This document shows positions 53,261 to 60,647 of a stretch of DNA of 64,000 nucleotides, piece after piece (the first letter of the stretch is position 1; every line of letters begins with the position of its first letter). Under the pieces are notes generated by a model. That model had not been told where the DNA came from. It worked only from the letters and a program-made list of their open reading frames with translations, and made no database searches. This DNA comes from Actinopolyspora lacussalsi. Lineage in GTDB: Bacteria > Actinomycetota > Actinomycetes > Mycobacteriales > Pseudonocardiaceae. The position numbers and the translations under genes are program-made. The stretch spans positions 3,613,501 to 3,677,500 of the forward strand of contig JAURUC010000001.1 in the NCBI GenBank assembly GCA_030803735.1, read 5' to 3'.

Positions 53261-54538
53261 GTGACCCCGTCGGCAGCACCCACCATCGCCGGCTCCGCGA
53301 CACGGCTGGACGCCGTGACCGCCGAGCTGGAACCACCTTTCGGGGTGGCGGATCTGGACGCGTTCGACCGCAATGCCGCCGAGCTCGCGAGACGCGCCGA
53401 CGGCAAGCCGATCCGCCTGGCCACGAAGTCGCTGCGCTGCCCCGAGCTGATCCGTCGCGCACTGCGCTCACCGGGGTTCGCGGGACTGATGTGCTACAAC
53501 CTGCCCGAGGCGCTCTGGCTGTACCGGCTGGGAATCTCCGACGACCTGCTGGTCGCCTACCCCACGGTCGACCACGCGGCGCTGGCGGAACTGGCCGCCG
53601 ATCCGGGCGCCGCCGCCGCGGTCACGATCACCGTCGACTCCGCCGAGCAGCTCGACCTGATCGAGCGAGCGACCTCCGACACCGCCGAGCGACTGCGGAT
53701 CTGCATGGAGGTCGACGCCGCCTGGCGTCCGCTGGAAGAGTCATTCGTGTCCCGCGTTCCCGGGCTCGGCGCGAAGCTCGGCGAGCGGCTGCACGTAGGT
53801 CCGTTGCGCTCGCCGGTGCGTTCGCCGCGACAGGCACGCGAGCTGACGCGGGAGATCCTGCGGCGGGAAGCCTTCCGGCTCGTCGGACTGCTGGTCTACG
53901 AAGGACAGATAGCCGGGATCGGTGACGCTCCACCCGGGCAGCCGCTGCGCGCGGCTGCCGTCCGGTGGGTGCGGCGAGGCTCGGCCAGGGAACTCGCCCA
54001 CCGCCGCGCGGCGGTCGCCGAGGCCGTCGGTGAGCTCTGCCCGCTGGAATTCGTCAACGGCGGTGGAACCGGCAGCCTGGAGACGACCACGACCGAATCG
54101 GCCGTCACCGAGGTAGCGGCGGGCTCGGGGCTGATAGGACCGACCCTGTTCGACGCCTACGAGGCGTTCCGACCGCTGCCCGCCGTGCTGTTCGCGCTGC
54201 CGGTGGTACGTCGCCCCGACCGTCGTAGCGCCACCCTCTTCTCCGGTGGATACACGGCTTCCGGGGCAGCGGGACCGGATCGGCTTCCCAGCCCTTACCT
54301 GCCCAGTGGACTGCGACTGACCGGAACCGAAGGCGCCGGGGAGGTACAGACCCCCGTCGTGGGGCCGGGAGCACGGCGTCTCCGGCCGGGTGATCGGGTT
54401 TGGTTCCGGCACGCGAAGGCAGGCGAGCTGGCCGAGCGGCTTCCCGAGTACCACCTGCTCGAATCCCCCGACTCCGGAGCGGACCGCAGGCTCGGTGCCG
54501 TCGACACTTACCGCGGCGCCGGCAAGTCCTTCGGCTGA
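53261..54538 (+). CDS. Amino acid deaminase/aldolase, alanine-racemase-like PLP enzyme
   Basis: This is a fold-type III PLP protein of the D-threonine aldolase/D-serine dehydratase group. The Schiff-base lysine lies in PIRLATKSLRCPEL (Lys56), with LMCYNLPEALWLYRLGISDD and VVAPTVDH-like AYPTVDHAAL following. A C-terminal metal-binding-type domain ends the protein (VWFRHAKAGELAERLPEYHL). GTG 53261 lacks a ribosome site, so it may be leaderless; TTG 53252 is an alternative. 425 aa. Its 3' end overlaps the convergent tetR by 31 bp. Confidence 0.86.
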   Translation: MTPSAAPTIAGSATRLDAVTAELEPPFGVADLDAFDRNAAELARRADGKPIRLATKSLRCPELIRRALRSPGFAGLMCYNLPEALWLYRLGISDDLLVAYPTVDHAALAELAADPGAAAAVTITVDSAEQLDLIERATSDTAERLRICMEVDAAWRPLEESFVSRVPGLGAKLGERLHVGPLRSPVRSPRQARELTREILRREAFRLVGLLVYEGQIAGIGDAPPGQPLRAAAVRWVRRGSARELAHRRAAVAEAVGELCPLEFVNGGGTGSLETTTTESAVTEVAAGSGLIGPTLFDAYEAFRPLPAVLFALPVVRRPDRRSATLFSGGYTASGAAGPDRLPSPYLPSGLRLTGTEGAGEVQTPVVGPGARRLRPGDRVWFRHAKAGELAERLPEYHLLESPDSGADRRLGAVDTYRGAGKSFG

Positions 54539-55155
54539 TCCTCCGAGATCCTGCTGGACAGGTAACCGCGGACCAGCTCCCTCGCCTCGTTGACCAGTGT
54601 CTGGTCACCCTCGGGAGCGCGCCGGAACGCCAGGTGCAGCACCGCGTCGGCGGCCTCCACCGCGACCGAGAGCGGTAGCTCCAGTTCACCCGGCGGCATC
54701 CCGAAACGATCCGAGATGAGACTGGTGAGCTTCTCCGCGATCACCGCGTTGTTGTCCTTGGTCTCGTGCAGCAGCCGCAGATCCACCACGTCGCCGAAGT
54801 GCAGCTTGCTGAACGCGGGGATCTCCCGGTGCATCCCCAGGTAGACGTCGAAGACCGTGTCCACGGCGTCCCACCAGTGGGCGAGCTCTATCCGGTCCAG
54901 TCGTTCGGAGACCGTCTGCACGAAGCGGTCCAGATTGCGCAGCGTCAGCTCCTGCACCACCGCGCGTTTGTCCGGAAAGAACTGGTACAGCGAACCGACG
55001 GCGACACCGGCACGTTCGGCTATCAGTGTCGTGGTCAGCCCGTCGTACCCCACCTCATCGATGAGCTGTGCGCAGGACTCCAGCATCCGCTCGACACGCT
55101 GGGCGCTGCGTTGCTGGACGGGCTTGCGGCGCAGCGGGGCTACTTCGGTTGGCAA
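54508..55155 (-). CDS. TetR family transcriptional regulator
   Basis: The 215-residue protein has a TetR helix-turn-helix at about 15-65 (RVERMLESCAQLIDEVGYDG, AERAGVAVGSLYQFFPDKRA). An all-helical ligand domain follows (WWDAVDTVFDVYLGMHREIP). TTG 55155 has AAGGAG at ideal spacing and is chosen over longer frames. The target is unknown; it overlaps the aldolase gene tail to tail. Confidence 0.9.
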   Translation of the reverse strand: MPTEVAPLRRKPVQQRSAQRVERMLESCAQLIDEVGYDGLTTTLIAERAGVAVGSLYQFFPDKRAVVQELTLRNLDRFVQTVSERLDRIELAHWWDAVDTVFDVYLGMHREIPAFSKLHFGDVVDLRLLHETKDNNAVIAEKLTSLISDRFGMPPGELELPLSVAVEAADAVLHLAFRRAPEGDQTLVNEARELVRGYLSSRISEDQPKDLPAPR

Positions 55156-55676
55156 GGTGACTCCTTGATCGTATCCGAGCTCCAGGTTTTCCCGGACCGA
55201 GTCCGAGGCGCGCCGCAGGCGCCAGCGGCCAGGCAAGCGGCACGGCTTGCCTAGTCTCGCGCTCTTACAGCGATCATGCTTCCTGAGCGGTCCTTCAGAG
55301 TGTCAGTCGATAGGGTGAGCAGTGATCCTTCGTCCGCACGACCGCCGCTGCCGCCGGCCCGGCGAACCGTGCCGACGTCGGCGGGATCCAGCGCCCGAGT
55401 CGGATCGCGTTACGCGATTATGCACCTCGTCACACAGGCGTCGAAAAAGATCGCTCACTAGCGTGAGACGGTGCGCTCCGACCGGTCCGGTCGTCCCCGC
55501 ACGATTACTCGATGATTGACTATCGCGATCTCGGGGTGGCGCATGGTGTTGTCTGACCGAGACGAATCGCTGTCCGCAACCCCGGCACTTCCCATCCGGT
55601 ACCCCGGACCGGATGGTTCGAACCGCGGAGCTCGGTGTCTCCGCCCGCAGCCGGAGGAAGAGCAAGGAGATACCCG
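55156..55676. other. Promoter region of the isocyanide-synthase-like gene
   Basis: No gene is seen in these 521 bp between the divergent tetR and the large gene. CCATCCGG at 55592 and CCGGATGG at 55609 form a perfect 8-bp inverted repeat with a 9-nt spacer, 60 bp before the start; it may be an operator or leader hairpin. The strong ribosome site AAGGAG lies at 55664-55669. Confidence 0.5.
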
Positions 55677-58600
55677 TTGGACGGTCGGCCCCGGCTTGGC
55701 CCCGAGGAAAGCACAGTACCGCCGTTCGGGACGTGGCCGCTCGACGTGGCCCGGGCCGATTCCGTGCTCGTCGAAGGCGAGTACGGGGTGCGTCTGTCGG
55801 GTCGCGACGGTCCGGTCCGGCTGGTCGGAAAGCGGGCGGGTAGCGGGATCTCCCTGGGCAGCGCCCCGAGCTGGCGGGAGCTCTACCGGACGCTGATCCG
55901 GCTGCGTCTCACCCGTGGACGCCGTGATCCGGCATGGCTGGCGCTGCTCACCGAAGCACTCGAAAGGATCCCCGATGATTCTTCCCGGGACGAGCCCCCG
56001 CGGGACGGATCCCCGCGGGACTCGTTCCCGCGGGGCGGGGCCCGACAAGGCGGAGCTCGTCGTCCCGGATCGGCGTGGAGCCGGTTCGCCGGGATGCCGG
56101 CAGCGGACCCGATAATCCGGATGCACTGCGCCACGGCCGAACCACGCGTTCCCGACGATGCGGTGGCTCCGCTGGGTGAGCCGACCCCCGCCCACCCCGC
56201 CTTTCCCGGCGGGACCATAGCCGTCCGGCTACCCACCCTGCTGCGGACCGGTCCGACGCTGCCGCACCCCCTGCTGGGCGAGGTGGTGGGCAACCGTTTC
56301 GAACGCGGCGAGAGCGCGTCGCGTTACTTCCTGGAACACTTCGTCCGGCCGCTGCTGCGGGCCTTCCGACTCGCACTGGAGAACCCGCCGGGAATGCTGT
56401 TCACACCGCGGGTGGAGAACCTCGCCGTGGAACTCTCACCGGAGACGCAGGCCACCGGCCGGTTCGTCGTGACTCCGGAGACCGCGGTGCGCGAGGCCCG
56501 GGAGGTCACGGCGACCGAGGTGCGCGACGGGGTGCGCGAACTGGTCCGCACGCTCCAGGAGCTTTCCGAGACGTTCGAGCGGACCGAGTTCGGCGAGCGG
56601 GACCGGGCGGGGCGCGGCGAGTTCCGCGCCGCGATGCGGCAGGTGATCTCGGCCGAGCTGCGTGATCTGGAAACCGGCAGCGCCGATGTGCTGTCCGGCA
56701 ACCATCCGCTGCGCGGTTTCGTGCACACCGTCCCGGCCGAACAGGACGAGCTGCTTCGCCGGGTGCTGCGTACCGTGCAGGAGCGCACCCGGCTGCGCAG
56801 GTGGAACCGCGAGCTCGGCCAGCCGACCGTGGTGATAGACCTGGAATCGTGCGGGCTAGTGCCGGAACGCACGGTCCCATCGGGACAGGCCGGGAGCGAA
56901 CTGTTCCGGAACCGCTCGGACGTCGAGACGGTCCTGCGCTCCTTGCCACGCGAGGAACGGGCGAATCGTTGCCGGCCCGGTGGCGTCGGCCCCGAATCCC
57001 ACCGCTCGGAGAACGTCCTGCCGGAAGATTCCCTACCGGAGGCTTCCCTACCGGAGGCCTCCTTGTCGGAGGCTTCCCGCCCCGAGAATTACCCGTCTGA
57101 CCCCCGCCGCTCCGAGCCGAGCCCCGACGAATCCGGCGGGGCGGGCGGACTGCGATTCCGGAGCCGGGAGTCCCACCGCCCCGCCGAATCCGTGTGGGAC
57201 CCCCCAACCGCCGAGCTCGCGGAGCTGAACACGCCGGTTACCGGCACGGTCGGATCGGGACTGCCCAGGTTCGTCTGGGACATCCGCGACGCGGGTGGCC
57301 GGGTGGTGTTCTGCGTGCCGGGCTCCGAGCGGCACTACGACCACGCCCGAGTCGTATTGGATCGCGCCGGGGTTCCCGAGGCCGACCTCATCCGGGTTCC
57401 GCTCACCGGGTCCGGTCCCGCGACCGAGTGGACCGTCCGCCGACTGCGCGAACTCGGCGACACCGATGTCGTGGCGATCTTCGACACCGAATCCGCCGCC
57501 AAGGGCATCGAGCTCTCCGGAGTGCTGACCGTCGCGGTCTCGCCGCGAGGGGATCTGCCCCGGCAACGAGACGGTCGGGAGAACGGCGCCGCCGAGTCCC
57601 GCGCCGTTCCGGAGCGGGGCGTGCCCGTGATCTCCAGTTTCGAGACCTCCCCGTGGCGCCGCTCCGCGTGGTCCCAGCCCGTGCTCTCCAACACGCATTC
57701 CCTGGAAGAGCTCCAGATCGCCTCGTTGCGGGAGAACCGCAGTTCGTGGCGCTGGGCGGTCCGGCTGACCCGTACGGAAACCGAGTCCATGATCGAATCC
57801 GTGCTCGACGACGCCGACCGTGCCGCGGACCGAACCGCGCGTGGCGCGACGGTGAAGTTCGCGGCGGACGAGCCGGTCGCCGACCCCGCCGAACGGACCC
57901 GGCGCACCGTCGGGGCGCTGCACCACGTGCTCACCAGAAAGCAGTTCCTCAAGGGATCGCGGTCCAACTACCTGCTGGCGGACATGCACCGCGACGCGGA
58001 TTCCTTCGTGGCGCGCGACGAGCCGGTCGAGGTGATGCTGCTGGGTTTCCCGATCAAGCAGTCGCTGAACCGGCTGAAGGCTTGCGGGCCGCTACCGGAC
58101 ATCGCCGAGCTGGGCGGGCTGATCCGACTGCGCGAACTGCAGCGGGCGGCGCGCGGTGTCCACCCGCCCGGGCTGCGCTTCAACATCCTCACCGACGGCA
58201 GGCACTTCCGCCCCAGGCCGGCGTCGGTGACAGCCGCGTACACCCGCAAACTGCGCGAATACGCCTCCCTGGTCGGACTCGACGGCTGCGTGTCCATCCG
58301 AGAGATCGACTCACTGGCCACCGAACGGCTCGGTCGGGAGGTGACCGCCCAGCGCCCCGCCATGTACGAGCGCTTCCGAGGTTCGCTGGAAAGCGCGTTG
58401 CACGGGCTCGACATCACCGATCAACCACTGCGCACCCTGGACCGGGTGCGGGATCGGGCGGATGCGCGGGTCGGGCCGGACGCGGAGAGCGTGGCGCGTT
58501 CGCTCTACCTGTTCCGCGAGATGGTGATGTCCATGGTCTACTCCGTGCCCGTGCCGACCCCCACGGGCACGGATCGGTTCGGCTGGGCCCGAAGGGTGTA

Positions 58601-59060
58601 CGCCGACGTGTACAACTTCGGCGACTCGCGGCTCTCGCCGCGGCTCCGGCAGGCACGCGTCGCGGTGCTGCGTCGTGCCTGGCACAACGCGATCCGCTAT
58701 CTGTCCACCATGCAGGTGGACGAGGAACTCGGTTACGAGAAACTGCTGGATCCCCGGGTGAGGCTCACCGTGAGCGCCGTGACCAAGGGACGCTGCGGTT
58801 TCACCTATCTGGGTGGTTCCGGGTTGCTTCCCTGGCAGGGGACCGGGGTGCTCGACAGCAGGGGATACGTCGCCGTGGACTTCGCGGTATCGCTGATCGA
58901 CCAGGGATTCGTGCCCGCGTTCTCCCCACTGCTGGGGCCGAGTCAGCCGTTGATGATGGTTCCGCCGCAGTACGCGCGGCTGCCTTCCCGCGGGGCACGT
59001 ACACCGGGCGCCCTGCTGGATGGCTCCCTGCGGGACAGAGCCCGCCTGCGCCGCAAATGA
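55677..59060 (+). CDS. Large multidomain protein: IucA/IucC-like, HAD-like and isocyanide synthase (Dit1/PvcA)-like regions
   Basis: TTG 55677 has AAGGAG at ideal spacing; 1127 aa. Part 1 (about 170-390) has TIAVRLPTLLRTG, YFLEHFVRPLLRAFRLAL and GMLFTPRVENLAVEL, resembling the C-terminal half of IucA/IucC siderophore synthetases. Part 2 (about 530-610) reads FVWDIRDAGGRVVFCVPGSE and DVVAIFDTESAAKG, like a HAD fold. Part 3 (about 755-1090) has VMLLGFPIKQSLNRLKACGP, LPDIAEL, HPPGLRFNILTDGRHF and RVRLTVSAVTKGRCGF, the pattern of Dit1/PvcA isonitrile synthases, which turn Tyr or Trp and ribulose 5-phosphate into isocyanides. Low-complexity linkers separate the parts. Assignments are by eye and moderate. 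Confidence 0.65.
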   Translation: MDGRPRLGPEESTVPPFGTWPLDVARADSVLVEGEYGVRLSGRDGPVRLVGKRAGSGISLGSAPSWRELYRTLIRLRLTRGRRDPAWLALLTEALERIPDDSSRDEPPRDGSPRDSFPRGGARQGGARRPGSAWSRFAGMPAADPIIRMHCATAEPRVPDDAVAPLGEPTPAHPAFPGGTIAVRLPTLLRTGPTLPHPLLGEVVGNRFERGESASRYFLEHFVRPLLRAFRLALENPPGMLFTPRVENLAVELSPETQATGRFVVTPETAVREAREVTATEVRDGVRELVRTLQELSETFERTEFGERDRAGRGEFRAAMRQVISAELRDLETGSADVLSGNHPLRGFVHTVPAEQDELLRRVLRTVQERTRLRRWNRELGQPTVVIDLESCGLVPERTVPSGQAGSELFRNRSDVETVLRSLPREERANRCRPGGVGPESHRSENVLPEDSLPEASLPEASLSEASRPENYPSDPRRSEPSPDESGGAGGLRFRSRESHRPAESVWDPPTAELAELNTPVTGTVGSGLPRFVWDIRDAGGRVVFCVPGSERHYDHARVVLDRAGVPEADLIRVPLTGSGPATEWTVRRLRELGDTDVVAIFDTESAAKGIELSGVLTVAVSPRGDLPRQRDGRENGAAESRAVPERGVPVISSFETSPWRRSAWSQPVLSNTHSLEELQIASLRENRSSWRWAVRLTRTETESMIESVLDDADRAADRTARGATVKFAADEPVADPAERTRRTVGALHHVLTRKQFLKGSRSNYLLADMHRDADSFVARDEPVEVMLLGFPIKQSLNRLKACGPLPDIAELGGLIRLRELQRAARGVHPPGLRFNILTDGRHFRPRPASVTAAYTRKLREYASLVGLDGCVSIREIDSLATERLGREVTAQRPAMYERFRGSLESALHGLDITDQPLRTLDRVRDRADARVGPDAESVARSLYLFREMVMSMVYSVPVPTPTGTDRFGWARRVYADVYNFGDSRLSPRLRQARVAVLRRAWHNAIRYLSTMQVDEELGYEKLLDPRVRLTVSAVTKGRCGFTYLGGSGLLPWQGTGVLDSRGYVAVDFAVSLIDQGFVPAFSPLLGPSQPLMMVPPQYARLPSRGARTPGALLDGSLRDRARLRRK
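57018..57077 (+). repeat. Four 15-bp tandem repeats in a linker of the large gene
   Basis: Units CTGCCGGAAGATTCC, CTACCGGAGGCTTCC, CTACCGGAGGCCTCC and TTGTCGGAGGCTTCC encode a five-residue repeat of the type LPEAS (LPEDS, LPEAS, LPEAS, LSEAS). They separate the IucA/IucC-like and HAD-like parts. Confidence 0.85.
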
Positions 59061-59075
59061 CCCGGCCTGGGACGG

Positions 59076-59292
59076 CCGTCAACTTCTCGCGAAATCGCCG
59101 GGCCAGCAGCACTGACGAGTAGTCGAGTCCCAAGCACCAGCGCAGGCCGAACTCCCACCATGCACGCGGTCGGCACCGCCGCGGGTTCTCCGGTGCGGCT
59201 CTCGCGAGGACGGCCCCGACGTTGTGTAGGTCGCTACCCGATGTCGGGGCACCCGCAGCGAGAGCCGTGCCGGAGGTTCCGCCAAGTGAGCG
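59076..59292 (+). repeat. Dispersed hairpin element, copy E
   Basis: This full copy starts 15 bp after the large gene. It has GTCAACTTCTCGCGAAATCG, a longer spacer (59100-59145), CGGCACCGCCGCGGGTTCTC, the outer arm GGCTCTCGC, the core GACGTTGTGTAG-GTCG-CTACCCGATGTC, the return arm GCGAGAGCC and GGAGGTTCCGCCAAGTGAGC. It is the best match to copies A and D. Confidence 0.9.
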
Positions 59293-59327
59293 ACTATGAA
59301 ACCGGGGCAACGCGTCTCTCCATAGAA

Positions 59328-59544
59328 AACCGGGATCCCGGTACTCGCCAGGGGGGAAACGAGTACCGGAATCCCGGTTCGACTCCGTCGTCGTTGATGA
59401 TGTTGAGCAGCGGAGTATCTCAACGACGGAGCTGTTGGAATCCGCGAGCCGATACCGGTTCGGGGGAGGGGAGTAACGTCGGTACCGGCTCGCGGAAGTC
59501 TGGAGGGAGCACGATCTTTTCGGTGAAATCGTTGGTCCGAAAAG
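59328..59544. repeat. Cluster of four inverted repeats
   Basis: Hairpin 1 pairs AACCGGGATCCCGGTACTCG (59328-59347) with 59360-59379, one mismatch in 20. Hairpin 2 pairs CTCCGTCG-TCGTTGA (from 59383) with TCAACGACGGAG (ending 59431), with a 3-nt bulge. Hairpin 3 pairs CCGCGAGCCGATACCG (59442-59457) with 59480-59495, one mismatch in 16. Hairpin 4 pairs CTTTTCGG (59516) with CCGAAAAG (59537). I see no gene between 59293 and 59799. Confidence 0.8.
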
Positions 59545-59799
59545 GTGTTCGTGTCTTCACCTTGTGACGCTGTAAGGCATTGTGGAGTTGTTGGGCAGGC
59601 CGAAGTTTCCACCGTGGCGTCGCCCCGTCGACGCCGTAGCCCTGTCGGGGAAACAGGACGCTCGGGGGAACGGAGGAGACCGGTGATCGGCATAGCCGTG
59701 GTCGGGGGGCACGTCATGCCGACCACCGGTCAACCGGCGGTGACTCGGTCCGAAACCAGTTCGGGGGAGGTGGTATCCGGTGACCGAGTCCGCCGAGTC

Positions 59800-60138
59800 C
59801 TACGGCACCGGCGCCGCTCGGCGCAGAGCCTGCGCCGGGCGCAGGTGCCGTGCGGGACGGGGTGCGAGGCCACCGGCCACCAAGTGCTCGTAGGCCGAGC
59901 GCCACACCGCGCAGGGTGCCTTGCGCTGGCGCAACCGGGTCGAGCACTCCGGGCAGTTGCCTCGTTCGTCCGGTTCGTGTGCGGTCAGCAGCGTCCGCCA
60001 CCCCGCGGTGAGGCGCGGGATCTCGGAGCGCGCTACGGACAGCAGGGACGACGCATCAGCGCGGTTCGCGAGCTCGGAAAGCACATCGAGTCGCTCCCAC
60101 ACCGCGTTGCGCAGAACCTGTCCCAGGATCGCGTCCAC
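59800..60138 (-). CDS. Small Cys-containing protein next to XRE-TPR regulator
   Basis: The 112-residue protein has a helical N-terminus (MDAILGQVLRNAVWERLDVL). A zinc-knuckle-like centre (HEPDERGNCPECSTRLRQRK, then APCAVWRSAYEHL) and a basic end follow. GTG 60138 is 12 bp after the stop of the upstream minus-strand gene, so they form a pair. Proteins with an H-x-C-x-x-C then PC-x-x-W pattern commonly stand beside actinomycete XRE regulators, in my recollection. Function unknown. Confidence 0.6.
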   Translation of the reverse strand: MDAILGQVLRNAVWERLDVLSELANRADASSLLSVARSEIPRLTAGWRTLLTAHEPDERGNCPECSTRLRQRKAPCAVWRSAYEHLVAGGLAPRPARHLRPAQALRRAAPVP

Positions 60139-60150
60139 CGTACGTCACCG

Positions 60151-60426
60151 TCACTTTCTCGCCTGATCAGCGGCGAACCGCAGCGCGGAGCTGAGTTGGC
60201 CGACCCGCTCGGTCGGCACCGCCGCGGTTGCGCCGGGCGGTCCGGCGAGAACCACCCTGTCCCTATCGAGGAGCACCTCGAGGGTCCGGGGAGTGTGGTC
60301 CACACCCCGGCACTGCACCCGCAGCCGATTCGCCCCGGCGGTCTCACCGGAATCGTCGTGGCGGTGTTCCGGTCGGGGGACGGGGCCCACCGATTCCGGT
60401 TCGCCGGACTGCTGGGAGGAATCCAC
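60151..60426 (-). CDS. Small hypothetical protein, first of a minus-strand pair
   Basis: The 91-residue protein has a beta-rich centre: RLRVQCRGVDHTPRTLEVLL, then DRDRVVLAGPPGATAAVPTE and RVGQLSSALRFAADQAR. GTG 60426 has AAGGA upstream at somewhat long spacing. It is divergent from the XRE-TPR gene (221-bp gap) and co-directional with the Cys-containing protein. No family recognised. Confidence 0.55.
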   Translation of the reverse strand: MDSSQQSGEPESVGPVPRPEHRHDDSGETAGANRLRVQCRGVDHTPRTLEVLLDRDRVVLAGPPGATAAVPTERVGQLSSALRFAADQARK

Positions 60427-60647
60427 TTCGCGGATGTCCTTTCGGTGCTCGGTTGCTTGCTGGTGTCTAGATTGGAACGAACCGGCGCCGGCTGGCTAGG
60501 TGGTGGGCGACGACCGGACATACCGCGCGATGAGCGGTCAGCGAACTTCGGTCCCGCCGATCACCACGTCTCGATGTCGACTTCACCGTCTGTTGGGCGG
60601 AGCCTTAATCTGCGATCGACGCCCGAGAAGCTTAGAGGGGTCTTCAA

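Noticed and set aside
55677-59060. CRISPR or transposon origin for the repeats near the large gene
   Set aside because: No regular spacers, no cas genes, no transposase, and no terminal inverted repeats with target duplications were seen.
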